Assembly: GCF_004522095.1 (NCBI RefSeq)
Contig: NZ_SPUI01000002.1
Coordinates: 310,001-374,000 of the forward strand
Length of the DNA: 64,000 bases
Direction: 5' to 3'
DNA from: Nocardioides sp. 503
GTDB taxonomy: Bacteria > Actinomycetota > Actinomycetes > Propionibacteriales > Nocardioidaceae
Shown: piece after piece, positions 41,111 to 48,587 of the stretch
How positions within the stretch are numbered: the stretch's first letter is position 1
How the letters are laid out: the number at the start of each line of letters is the position of its first letter
Notes under the pieces: generated by a model
Database searches by the model: none
What the model was told of the DNA's origin: nothing
The model's input: only the letters and a program-made list of their open reading frames with translations
Position numbers and translations under genes: made by a program

Positions 41111-42380
41111 CTTCACCGCCGCCGTCTACCAGAACGAGTTCCTGCCCGACGGCGGGACGGACGTCAACGCGATCGTCACCGTCACCTGCACCGGCGCCGG
41201 CACGGCCGGGCAGTCCGGCGGCGGGTCGGCCGGCGAGATCATCATCGTCGACACCTCCGGCTCGATGGGCCCGCAGACGATGGCGGCCGCCAAGCAGGCC
41301 GCCCAGGCCGCGATCGCGGAGATCGTGGACGGCACGTGGTTCGCCGTCGTCGCCGGCTCCGACCGCGCGATGCTGGCCTACCCCCAGGTGTCCTCGGGGC
41401 CGGGCATGGTGCAGGCCGACGCCCGCACCCGCCAGGAGGCCACCGCCGCGGTCGGTCGCTTCGTGGGCAGCGGCGGTACGGCGATCAGCACCTGGCTCGA
41501 CCTGGCCGGCACGCTCTTCGCGTCGGTGCCCGAGGTGACCCAGCGCCACGCGATCCTGCTCACCGACGGCGAGAACCGCGAGCAGCCCGGCTCCCTCGAC
41601 TCGGCGATCCGCCGCGCCACCGGGGTCTTCCAGTGCGACTGCCGCGGCGCGGGCACGGACTGGCAGGTCGAGGAGATCCGCCGGATCGCCCAGGCGCTGC
41701 TGGGCAGCGTCGACATCATCCCGGAGCCCTCGCAGATGCAGGCTCAGTTCCAGGACATGATGCGCTCCTCGATGGCGCGCGGCGTGGCCGACGCCCAGCT
41801 GCGCGTGTGGACCCCGCAGGGCGCGCAGGTGCTGTTCGTCCGCCAGGTCTCGCCGACCGTCGAGGACCTGACCGACCGCCGGGTGGAGGTCAACCCGCTG
41901 ACGGGCGCCTACCCGACCGGGGCCTGGGCCGACGAGGCGCGCGACTACCACGTCGCCGTGCGGGTCGCGGCCAAGGCCATCGGCCAGGAGCAGCTCGCCG
42001 CGCGCGTGCAGCTGGCCCTGGGCGAGAACGTCGTGACGCAGGCCCTGGTCAAGGCGACCTGGTCCAACAACTCCGAGCTCACCACCCGCATCGACCAGCA
42101 GGTCGCCCACTACACCGGGCAGACCGAGCTGGCCTCGATGATCCAGGAGGGCCTGGCGGCCAAGGCGGCCGGTGACGAGGCGACCGCGACCACCAAGCTC
42201 GGCCGCGCCGTGCAGCTGGCCGCCGAGACCGGCAACGACGAGGCCACCTCCAAGCTCAAGAAGGTCGTCGACATCACCGACGAGCGCGAGGGCACCGTGC
42301 GGCTCAAGGCCGGCATCGCCAAGGCCGACGAGATGGCCCTCGACACCGCGTCGACCAAGACGACCCGGATCAAGAAGTGA
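41103..42380 (+). CDS. von Willebrand factor A domain protein
   Basis: 425 residues, cytosolic. A vWA domain covers about residues 40-235, with an intact MIDAS: D50-x-S52-x-S54 in IIIVDTSGSMG, a Thr in GSGGTAISTW and an Asp in AILLTDGENR. It is followed by a beta-rich region (240-330) and a C-terminal helical part (330-425). vWA proteins paired with a PP2C and a kinase form the TerY-P triad of tellurium-resistance-like systems. Here the same set accompanies TelA. It overlaps the PP2C gene by eight bases and the FHA gene by four. Probably a metal-dependent scaffold for the phospho-signalling proteins. Confidence 0.93.
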   Translation: MADFTAAVYQNEFLPDGGTDVNAIVTVTCTGAGTAGQSGGGSAGEIIIVDTSGSMGPQTMAAAKQAAQAAIAEIVDGTWFAVVAGSDRAMLAYPQVSSGPGMVQADARTRQEATAAVGRFVGSGGTAISTWLDLAGTLFASVPEVTQRHAILLTDGENREQPGSLDSAIRRATGVFQCDCRGAGTDWQVEEIRRIAQALLGSVDIIPEPSQMQAQFQDMMRSSMARGVADAQLRVWTPQGAQVLFVRQVSPTVEDLTDRRVEVNPLTGAYPTGAWADEARDYHVAVRVAAKAIGQEQLAARVQLALGENVVTQALVKATWSNNSELTTRIDQQVAHYTGQTELASMIQEGLAAKAAGDEATATTKLGRAVQLAAETGNDEATSKLKKVVDITDEREGTVRLKAGIAKADEMALDTASTKTTRIKK

Positions 42381-43120
42381 ACGTCTGCCCGGCGGGCCAC
42401 GACACCGCCGCCACCGACTACTGCGACGTCTGCGGGATCGCCATGCCCGCGGGCGGCGGCGACCCCGGCGACGCGACCGGCACCCTGCCCGTCACGCCCG
42501 CAGCGGCGCCGGACACGACGTCCTGCCCGCACTGCTCGGCGGCCAACCCGCCCAACGCGCTGTTCTGCGAGGCCTGCGGCTACGACTTCACGACCGGCAC
42601 GCTGCCCCGGCCGCTGAACCCGCTCGACGTGTCCTCGCCGTCCGCTCCGCCGGCTCCTGCCGACGACGCGCCGGCGGCGCCGGCGACCGCGACCGCCAAC
42701 CCGGCGCCCGCGCTGGCCGACGCGTGGGTGGCGGAGGTCTGGATCGACCCCGACTGGTACGCCGACCAGAAGAGCACCGACCCCCTGCCCTCGCCGGGCC
42801 TGCCGACCGTCGTACCGCTCAAGCACACGTCGGTCCTCATCGGCCGCGCCTCGCGCAGTCGCAACATCACCCCCGACATCGACCTGTCCTCCGACAACGG
42901 CATCAGCCGCCGCCACGCCCAGCTCACCACCGACGGCACCCGCTGGTTCGTCGAGGACCTCGGCTCGTCCAACGGCACCTACGTCGGCAGCTCGGTCGGC
43001 CCCCTCCCCAGCACCCCGGTGCCGCCGGGGCAGAAGCAGGAGATCGCCTCCGACGACCGCGTCTACGTCGGCGCCTGGACCCGCATCGTCGTCCGCCGGG
43101 CCACTGACGGAGAGTTCTGA
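42377..43120 (+). CDS. FHA-domain protein with zinc ribbons
   Basis: 247 residues. N-terminal ribbons: C4/H8/C16/C19 (CPAGHDTAATDYCDVCG) and C50/C53/C64/C67 (CPHCSAANPPNALFCEACG), an Ala/Pro linker (75-115), then an FHA domain (about 148-245) with GRASRSR, SRRHAQL and LGSSNGTYV, the phospho-threonine-binding loops. FHA domains bind pThr peptides made by Ser/Thr kinases. The GarA-type ETT phosphorylation motif of mycobacteria is not visible, so it is probably a reader and not a GarA orthologue. GTGA overlap with the vWA gene. Last gene of the operon; no clear terminator in the 18 bases after it. Confidence 0.94.
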   Translation: MNVCPAGHDTAATDYCDVCGIAMPAGGGDPGDATGTLPVTPAAAPDTTSCPHCSAANPPNALFCEACGYDFTTGTLPRPLNPLDVSSPSAPPAPADDAPAAPATATANPAPALADAWVAEVWIDPDWYADQKSTDPLPSPGLPTVVPLKHTSVLIGRASRSRNITPDIDLSSDNGISRRHAQLTTDGTRWFVEDLGSSNGTYVGSSVGPLPSTPVPPGQKQEIASDDRVYVGAWTRIVVRRATDGEF

Positions 43121-43138
43121 GGGATCAACCCAGCGCCG

Positions 43139-43705
43139 CTACCTCTTCGTGGCGACGATCGTGCTGGCATCGCGGGCGACCATGATCTCGACGGTCGTGA
43201 AGCGCTCGTCGGTGAGCCACCGCTCGCGGAGGGTGTCGACGCGACCGTCGGTGATCGGCGGCCACATCTCGCAGGGGGTGAAGTCGTCGAGGACCACGAT
43301 GCCGCCGTCCTCGACGAGGTCGGCGACGGCGTCGACGCCCACCTCGGTGGGCTGGCCGGAGTCGAGGAAGAGCAGCGAGAAGGGGCCCTTGTCGAGCAGG
43401 GTGGACCAGTCGGCGGCGAGGACCTCGACCTGCGGGTCGTCGACGAAGATCTCGGCGGCCGCGGTGGCCAGCTTGGCGTTCAGCTCGGCGGTGACGATGC
43501 GCGCGTCACCGCGGACGCCGGAGCGCAGCCAGGCGGTGCCGACGCCGCAGCCGGTCCCGAACTCCGCCATCGTGCCGGTGCGGGTGGCGGCCAGCATGGC
43601 CAGCAGGCGACCGGTCTCGTTGCGGCAGAACGACACGTAGCCGGCCTTGCGGGAGACGGCGAAGGCGCGGTTCACCACGTCGGGGAGGTCAGGTGGGGCG
43701 CTCAT
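43139..43705 (-). CDS. class I SAM-dependent methyltransferase
   Basis: 188 residues with a Rossmann-type SAM domain: motif I MAEFGTGCGVGTAWLRSG (about residue 45), an acidic VTAELNAK after strand 2, and LLFLDSGQPTEVG / GGIVVLDDFTP for strands 4-5. The pattern resembles the O-methyltransferase/YrrM-like group and similar proteins of unknown substrate. It converges on the signalling operon and is transcribed away from the leuB leader. No regulator next to it. Confidence 0.88.
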   Translation of the reverse strand: MSAPPDLPDVVNRAFAVSRKAGYVSFCRNETGRLLAMLAATRTGTMAEFGTGCGVGTAWLRSGVRGDARIVTAELNAKLATAAAEIFVDDPQVEVLAADWSTLLDKGPFSLLFLDSGQPTEVGVDAVADLVEDGGIVVLDDFTPCEMWPPITDGRVDTLRERWLTDERFTTVEIMVARDASTIVATKR

Positions 43706-43803
43706 GTCCCGAGTCTTTCATCATGGGACGGCCGTCTCGGCATGTGACCAGTTTGCTGGATGCGGTGGCGGCGGCGAGGTCCGCGCCCTAGCGTGGCCAC
43801 ATC

Positions 43804-43854
43804 ATGCGGAGCGTTCTCGTACTTATCGTGCGCCGCGGCGAGGCCCAGCAGTAA
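43804..43854 (+). CDS. branched-chain leader peptide upstream of leuB
   Basis: A 16-codon ORF: MRSVLVLIVRRGEAQQ. Codons 4-9 are Val-Leu-Val-Leu-Ile-Val, using gtt, gta and ctt, which are rare in this GC-rich genome. A TAGCGT hexamer at 43789-43794 gives a promoter just upstream. The last codons and the stop lie inside a strong hairpin. This is the classic composition of a leader peptide for ribosome-mediated control of branched-chain amino-acid genes; leuB follows at 44219 and ilvE at 45413. Confidence 0.75.
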   Translation: MRSVLVLIVRRGEAQQ

Positions 43855-44019
43855 TCACTGCTCACAGAGGCCACCTCGCCGCGGTGATCAGCGGTGTGCG
43901 GTCTCTTACCTCGTCTCTCGCTCCGCCGCAGGATCCCGATCAGCCCTCGCGCGATCCGCATCCTGCTCGGTCAGCTCCTCCCACGTGATCCGTGGGTCCC
44001 GCCTCTCCTGCGGCGGAGC
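43833..44019 (+). promoter_or_regulatory. structured 5' leader RNA of leuB
   Basis: Three strong pairings are visible: ccgcggcgagg/cctcgccgcgg (43833-43843 with 43874-43884) enclosing agcagt/actgct (43847-43852 with 43857-43862); gctccgccgcagga/tcctgcggcggagc (43920-43933 with 44006-44019), 14 perfect pairs closing a 72-base loop; and cccacg/cgtggg (43980-43985 with 43991-43996) inside it. No U-rich terminator is evident, so control may be translational or through Rho. The first hairpin includes the last leader-peptide codons, so ribosome position would decide whether it forms. The rest of the gap 43706-43788 shows nothing. Confidence 0.6.
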
Positions 44020-44081
44020 GCAGACGACGCACCATCCCTCGTCCTCCCTCCGTCCGGCACCAACCAACCAGGAGCAGCGCC

Positions 44082-44207
44082 ATGTACGACATGTACCCCG
44101 AGTGGGGCCCGGCCCAGCACCACCCCGAGAACCCGCGCAGCCACGAGGCCGTCCAGGCCTCGCTTGACCTGCGAGACAACGGCGGCCAGCGCCCCGACGA
44201 CAACTAA
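44082..44207 (+). CDS. 41-residue protein upstream of leuB
   Basis: [20 protein letters not shown] followed by [15 protein letters not shown] and an acidic end. aggag at 44070-44074 gives the best Shine-Dalgarno in the region, seven bases before the ATG. Its stop is 11 bases before the leuB start, which itself lacks a Shine-Dalgarno, so it may help translate leuB by coupling, or be a small protein in its own right. A TAACGT hexamer at 44205-44210 could give leuB an extra promoter. Family unknown. Confidence 0.65.
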   Translation: MYDMYPEWGPAQHHPENPRSHEAVQASLDLRDNGGQRPDDN

Positions 44208-44218
44208 CGTCTGCGCCC

Positions 44219-45295
44219 ATGACCACCACTGACTCGACCTCGTCCGGCACGCTCAAGCTCGCCGTCATCCCCGGCGACGGGATCGGCCAGGAGGTCACCG
44301 CCGAGGCCCTCAAGGTCCTCGAGGTGGCCGCGCCCGCCGGCGTGAAGTTCGAGCCGACCCGCTACGACCTCGGCGCGGAGCGCTACCTCGCGACCGGCGA
44401 GGTGCTGCCCGACTCGGTGCTCGGCGAGATCCGCCAGCACGACGCCATCCTGCTCGGCGCGGTGGGCGGCAAGCCCAACGACCCGAACCTGCCGCCGGGC
44501 ATCCTCGAGCGCGGGCTGCTGCTGCGCCTGCGCTTCGAGCTCGACCACTACGTCAACCTGCGTCCCTCGCGCATCTTCCCGGGCGTGGCCTCACCCCTCG
44601 CCAGCCCGGGCGACGTCGACTTCGTCGTGGTCCGCGAGGGCACCGAGGGTCCCTACACGGGCAACGGCGGCGCCCTGCGCGTCGGTACGCCGCACGAGAT
44701 CGCCACCGAGGTCTCGGTCAACACCGCGTTCGGCGTCGAGCGCGTCGTGCGCGACGCCTTCCACCGCGCCCAGCGCCGCCCGCGCAAGAAGCTGACGCTG
44801 GTCCACAAGACCAACGTGCTCGTCAACGCCGGCGCCGTGTGGTGGCGACTGACCCAGGAGGTCGCCCGCGACTTCCCCGACGTCACCGTCGACTACATGC
44901 ACGTCGACGCCGCCATGATCTTCATGACGACCGACCCGTCCCGCTTCGACGTGATCGTCACCGACAACCTCTTCGGCGACATCATCACCGACCTGGCCGC
45001 CGCCATCACCGGTGGCATCGGCCTGGCCGCCTCCGGCAACGTCAACCCCGACCGCACCGCGCCGTCGATGTTCGAGCCGGTCCACGGCTCCGCGCCCGAC
45101 ATCGCGGGCCAGCAGAAGGCCGACCCGACGGCCGCGATCCTGTCGGTGTCGCTGCTGCTCGACCACCTCGGGCACACCGATGCCGCGGCCGTGGTCGAGA
45201 CGGCGGTCATCGCCGACCTGGCCGACCGCACGCCCGCCGCCGTCCGCCGTACCTCCGAGATCGGCGACGCCATCGCGTCGCGAGTAGGCGGCTGA
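44219..45295 (+). CDS. leuB: 3-isopropylmalate dehydrogenase
   Basis: 358 residues. NAD-dependent oxidative decarboxylation of 3-isopropylmalate in leucine synthesis; the same enzyme can serve the citramalate route to isoleucine (with CimA). Motifs: [23 protein letters not shown], the active-site [13 protein letters not shown], the Lys in LVHKTNVL, and [14 protein letters not shown] metal-binding Asps. The length is normal for actinobacterial LeuB. Expression is probably controlled through the leader peptide and RNA structure upstream. A strong hairpin follows the stop. Confidence 0.97.
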   Translation: MTTTDSTSSGTLKLAVIPGDGIGQEVTAEALKVLEVAAPAGVKFEPTRYDLGAERYLATGEVLPDSVLGEIRQHDAILLGAVGGKPNDPNLPPGILERGLLLRLRFELDHYVNLRPSRIFPGVASPLASPGDVDFVVVREGTEGPYTGNGGALRVGTPHEIATEVSVNTAFGVERVVRDAFHRAQRRPRKKLTLVHKTNVLVNAGAVWWRLTQEVARDFPDVTVDYMHVDAAMIFMTTDPSRFDVIVTDNLFGDIITDLAAAITGGIGLAASGNVNPDRTAPSMFEPVHGSAPDIAGQQKADPTAAILSVSLLLDHLGHTDAAAVVETAVIADLADRTPAAVRRTSEIGDAIASRVGG

Positions 45296-45332
45296 GCCCC
45301 GGCAGCACCACGACGCAGCACCACGACGTCGG

Positions 45333-45367
45333 CGCCGGGCACGGGACACGTGCCCGGCGTTCGTCAT
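45333..45367 (+). terminator. stem-loop after leuB
   Basis: cgccgggcacg (45333-45343) pairs perfectly with cgtgcccggcg (45349-45359) around ggaca, 11 pairs, followed by ttcgtcattt. The U-tract is weak, but the stem is very stable and lies 37 bases after the leuB stop, before the ilvE promoter. Confidence 0.7.
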
Positions 45368-45412
45368 TTCCCACACATCTCCCGACCCGGAGGGTCCGAT
45401 ACCGTGACGTCC

Positions 45413-46486
45413 ATGCAGATCAGCACCACCGCCAACGCGGCCCCCGTCGACGACGCCCGCCTCGCCGAGATCCTCGCCAACCCCGGCTTCGGGGTCCACT
45501 TCACCGACCACATGTTCCTGGTCGAGTGGACCCCCGACGCCGGGTGGCACGACGCGAGGATCGAGCCCTACGGCCCCCTGGCGATGGACCCCGCGACGGC
45601 GGTCCTGCACTACGCCCAGGAGACCTTCGAGGGCATGAAGGCCTACCGCCACGACGACGGCTCGGTGTGGACCTTCCGTCCTGAGGAGAACGCCGCACGG
45701 ATGGTGCGCTCCAGCCAGCGCCTGGCCTTCCCCGAGCTGCCCGTCGCCGAGTTCGTGCAGGCCGTCGACGCGCTCGTCGAGATCGACCAGCGCTGGGTGC
45801 CCGACCCGGCGGGGGAGAAGAGCCTCTACCTGCGCCCGTTCATGTTCGCCTCCGAGGTCTTCCTCGGCGTGCGCCCCGCGCAGCACGTCACCTTCATGGT
45901 GATCGCGAGCCCGGCCGGCGCCTACTTCAAGGGCGGCGTCAAGCCGGTGACCCTGTGGCTGACCGAGGACTACACCCGCGCCGGCCGCGGCGGCATGGGT
46001 GCGGCCAAGACCGGCGGCAACTACGCCAGCTCGCTGGTCGCGCAGCAGGAGGCCACCGCGCAGGGCTGCGACCAGGTCGTGTTCCTCGACGCACAGGAGG
46101 GGAAGTACGTCGAGGAGCTCGGCGGCATGAACCTCTACTTCGTCCACGACGACGGCCGGATCGTGACCCCCGAGACCGGCACCATCCTCGAGGGCATCAC
46201 CCGCGCCAGCATCATCGAGCTCGCCGGCAAGCTGGGTCACCAGGTCGAGGAGCGCCGCTTCTCCATCGACGAGTGGCGCGACGGGGTGACCAGCGGCCGC
46301 ATCACCGAGGTCTTCGCCTGCGGCACCGCCGCGGTCGTCACCCCGGTCGGCTCGCTGAAGTGGGACGGGGGAGAGGTGCCGGCACCCGCCAGCACGGACC
46401 TCACGATGCGCGTGCGCCAGGCGCTCGTCGACGTGCAGTACGGCCGCGCCGAGGACGCGTTCGGCTGGATGCACCGCATCGTCTAG
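45413..46486 (+). CDS. ilvE: branched-chain amino acid aminotransferase
   Basis: 357-residue fold-type IV PLP aminotransferase catalysing the last step of Val, Leu and Ile synthesis with glutamate as amino donor. Markers: HYAQETFEGMKAYRHDDGS, the PLP lysine in AAKTGGNYASSL (about residue 200), EELGGMNLYFV and VFACGTAAVVTPVG. The ATG at 45413 was chosen because TACCGT (45400-45405) lies seven bases before it, the leaderless pattern, and because the conserved N-terminus starts there; a GTG nine bases upstream is possible. The stop overlaps the convergent ArsR gene. Confidence 0.96.
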   Translation: MQISTTANAAPVDDARLAEILANPGFGVHFTDHMFLVEWTPDAGWHDARIEPYGPLAMDPATAVLHYAQETFEGMKAYRHDDGSVWTFRPEENAARMVRSSQRLAFPELPVAEFVQAVDALVEIDQRWVPDPAGEKSLYLRPFMFASEVFLGVRPAQHVTFMVIASPAGAYFKGGVKPVTLWLTEDYTRAGRGGMGAAKTGGNYASSLVAQQEATAQGCDQVVFLDAQEGKYVEELGGMNLYFVHDDGRIVTPETGTILEGITRASIIELAGKLGHQVEERRFSIDEWRDGVTSGRITEVFACGTAAVVTPVGSLKWDGGEVPAPASTDLTMRVRQALVDVQYGRAEDAFGWMHRIV

Positions 46487-46806
46487 CGCGCCCTCCTGCC
46501 GCGGTGGAGCTCGGTGTCGAGCGCGTCGAGGCGCTGCTCCCAGAAGGCGCGGAACGGCGTGAGCCAGGCGTCGACCTCGGCGAGCGGCCCGGCGGCGACG
46601 GCGTAGATCCGGCGCCGGCCCTCGGCCCGCACGTCGGTGAAGCCGGCCTCGCGCAGCACCTTGAGCTGCATCGAGACCGCCGGCTGGCCGATGCCGAACT
46701 CCGCGGAGATCACCTCGACGACGGCGCCGGCCGGCTGCTCGCCCTCGGCCAGGAGCTCGAGGATCCGGCGGCGGACCGGGTCGCCCAGCACGTCGAGGGC
46801 GTGCAC
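46483..46806 (-). CDS. ArsR-family transcriptional regulator
   Basis: 107 residues with the ArsR winged helix: HALDVLGDPVRRRILELLAE, then IGQPAVSMQLKVLREAGF (recognition helix) and the wing VRAEGRRRIYAV. There are no Cys metal ligands, so it is of the non-metal group that is typically paired with SRPBCC genes, as here. The GTG start lies one base after the SRPBCC stop; an ATG further upstream would overlap that gene by 81 bases. It probably represses the operon through the palindrome at 47444-47465. Confidence 0.92.
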   Translation of the reverse strand: MHALDVLGDPVRRRILELLAEGEQPAGAVVEVISAEFGIGQPAVSMQLKVLREAGFTDVRAEGRRRIYAVAAGPLAEVDAWLTPFRAFWEQRLDALDTELHRGRRAR

Positions 46807-46807
46807 G

Positions 46808-47434
46808 TCAGCCCTCCGGCGTCGCGGTGTAGGCCTCGGCCGTACGGCGGGCAGCCGCGCGGGCGGCCTCGGGCTCGGCGCCGGCACTGATGTCGACCTC
46901 GCCCCAGGCCGCGCTGGAGGCGTGCATGTAGTCGGTCAGGTCGGGCACGGTCTCGCGGGGCGGACGCTCGGCGTCGGGGGCGGCCAGGTGCTCGGCCATG
47001 CCCATGAGGCCCAGCTCCCAGCCGATGCCGACCGCACCGGGGCCGAACTGCTCCCACATCTCCGGCGGCACCGGGGCGGAGTGGTCGAGCTGGAGGAGCG
47101 TCCCGGCCTCGGTGGGGCGCAGGCTGACGTCGACCCAGCTCACCTGACCGCCGTACTCCCAGGTCAGGGCCAGCCGCTCGGGCGGGACGCAGTCGAGCAC
47201 CTCGCCGCCGGCGTTGCCCTCCAGCTGGAAGCGGCCGCCGACCTCGAGGTCACCGGTGACAGGCATCATCCAGCGCTCGATGCGCTCGGCGGTGGTGAGG
47301 GCGTCCCACACCTCGTCGGGAGCGGCGTCGAAGGTGCGGCTCACCGTGAGCAGCCGCAGCTCCTGGCCGTCGCGGGTGATCGTGGTGAGGGCGCGGTCGA
47401 CGGCGCCCAGGTGGTCGGCGGGGGAGAACGTCAT
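46808..47434 (-). CDS. SRPBCC (AHSA1-like) protein paired with ArsR
   Basis: 208 residues of the AHSA1/START-like group: LLTVSRTFDAAPDEVWDALT, then TAERIERWMMPVTGDLEVGG, GEVLDCVPPERLALTWEYGG and GIGWELGLMGMAEHLA. Such proteins are commonly cotranscribed with ArsR regulators in actinobacteria; the ligand is unknown. The start at 47434 is preferred over an ATG 12 bases upstream because TATGTT (47441-47446, minus strand) lies six bases before it as a -10, and that upstream ATG overlaps both this hexamer and the operator. First gene of the pair. Confidence 0.9.
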   Translation of the reverse strand: MTFSPADHLGAVDRALTTITRDGQELRLLTVSRTFDAAPDEVWDALTTAERIERWMMPVTGDLEVGGRFQLEGNAGGEVLDCVPPERLALTWEYGGQVSWVDVSLRPTEAGTLLQLDHSAPVPPEMWEQFGPGAVGIGWELGLMGMAEHLAAPDAERPPRETVPDLTDYMHASSAAWGEVDISAGAEPEAARAAARRTAEAYTATPEG

Positions 47435-47443
47435 GGGCGCCAA

Positions 47444-47465
47444 CATATCAAGACCTGCTGATATG
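47444..47465. promoter_or_regulatory. ArsR-type operator catatca-N8-tgatatg
   Basis: A perfect seven-base inverted repeat with eight-base spacer directly upstream of, and overlapping, the predicted -10 of the SRPBCC-ArsR operon. ATATCA-N8-TGATAT is a typical arrangement for ArsR-family sites. It is AT-rich in a GC-rich background. Confidence 0.75.
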
Positions 47466-47495
47466 GCAAGAGTGTCCCCGGCTGCGAGTGAACAG

Positions 47496-47512
47496 AGGTT
47501 ACCCTTGCCTAA
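47496..47512 (+). promoter_or_regulatory. DtxR/IdeR-type iron box upstream of the permease operon
   Basis: aggttacccttgcctaa (reverse complement ttaggcaagggtaacct) matches the iron-box consensus TTAGGTTAGGCTAACCTAA over most of its length. It is 31 bases upstream of the first FecCD permease gene. It predicts repression by an iron-loaded DtxR/IdeR protein. Confidence 0.75.
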
Positions 47513-47543
47513 GTCGTCGTCGGACCAGGTCGGGAGGGTGAGC

Positions 47544-48587
47544 ATGTCCGTGCTCGCCCCGTCGCGCCCGCCCGTCGAGAGCCGCCCGCGCACGGCCCGC
47601 CGGGGTGTCGTGGCCGTCGTCGCGCTGCTCGTTCTGCTGCTCCTGGTCTCCCTGGCCAGCCTGATGTGGGGCGTGCGCGACGTGTCCGCCTCCGACGTGC
47701 TCGACGCACTGCTGTCCCCGGTCACGGGCGACAACGACCACGCGGTGGTGCGCACCGAGCGGGTGCCGCGGACCCTGATCGGCCTGGTCGGCGGTGCGGC
47801 GCTCGGCGTGGCAGGCGCCCTGATGCAGGGCGTCACTCGCAACCCGATCGCCGACCCCGGCCTGCTCGGCCTCAACTCCGGCGCCTCGCTCGCGGTCATC
47901 GTCGCGATCGCCGGCTTCCACGTGACCTCGGTCGACGGCTACGTCTGGTTCGCCTTTCTCGGCGCGGCGATCGCAGCCGTCGTCGTCTACGGCGCCGCGT
48001 CGATGGGCTGGGAGGGCGTCACGCCGGTCAAGCTGGCGCTCGTCGGCGCCGCGGTGACCGCGACGACGACCTCCCTGATCACCGTCGTGCTGCTCACCGA
48101 CCGCAACACGCTCCGGGAGTTCCGGTTCTGGCAGGTCGGGTCGCTGGCCAACCGGTCGGCGGACTCGCTGACCTCGGTGCTGCCGTTCGTGGTCGTGGGC
48201 CTGCTGCTCGCCCTGGCCGCCGGCCGGGTGCTCAACGCGCTGGCGCTCGGGGACGACGTGGCGCGCGGCCTCGGTCAGGACGTCACGCGCGGCCGGCTGC
48301 TCGTCGTGCTCGCCGTCGTGCTGCTCTGCGGATCGGCGGTCTCGCTCGTGGGGCCGATCGCGTTCGTCGGGCTGGTCGTGCCCCACGTGGCGCGCGCCCT
48401 GGTCGGGCCCGACTACCGGTGGATCGTCGTGCTGTCGGTCCTCATCGGCCCGCTGCTCCTGCTCGCCGCCGACGTCGTCGGTCGCCTGGTGGTGGCCGGC
48501 GAGCTCGAGGCCGGCCTGGTCGTCGCGGTCATCGGCGCCCCGGTGCTGCTCGGCCTGGTGCGCGGCTCGCGGAGCGTCGCCGCGTGA
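47544..48587 (+). CDS. iron-siderophore ABC permease, FecCD family (1)
   Basis: 347 residues with nine to ten transmembrane helices. FecCD signatures: RVPRTLIGLVGGAALGVAGA, MQGVTRNPIADPGLLGLNSG, GLGQDVTRGRLLVV (the loop that contacts the ATPase) and GPIAFVGLVVPHVARALVGP. It forms one half of the membrane channel for ferric-siderophore uptake. gggagggtg is a good Shine-Dalgarno before the ATG, and an iron box lies upstream. The stop overlaps the second permease (GTGA). Confidence 0.95.
   Translation: MSVLAPSRPPVESRPRTARRGVVAVVALLVLLLLVSLASLMWGVRDVSASDVLDALLSPVTGDNDHAVVRTERVPRTLIGLVGGAALGVAGALMQGVTRNPIADPGLLGLNSGASLAVIVAIAGFHVTSVDGYVWFAFLGAAIAAVVVYGAASMGWEGVTPVKLALVGAAVTATTTSLITVVLLTDRNTLREFRFWQVGSLANRSADSLTSVLPFVVVGLLLALAAGRVLNALALGDDVARGLGQDVTRGRLLVVLAVVLLCGSAVSLVGPIAFVGLVVPHVARALVGPDYRWIVVLSVLIGPLLLLAADVVGRLVVAGELEAGLVVAVIGAPVLLGLVRGSRSVAA

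Noticed and set aside
44591..46474. Long minus-strand open frame (over 600 codons) opposite leuB and ilvE
   Set aside because: It is the GC-bias shadow of two well-recognised genes; the product is low-complexity and has no family features.
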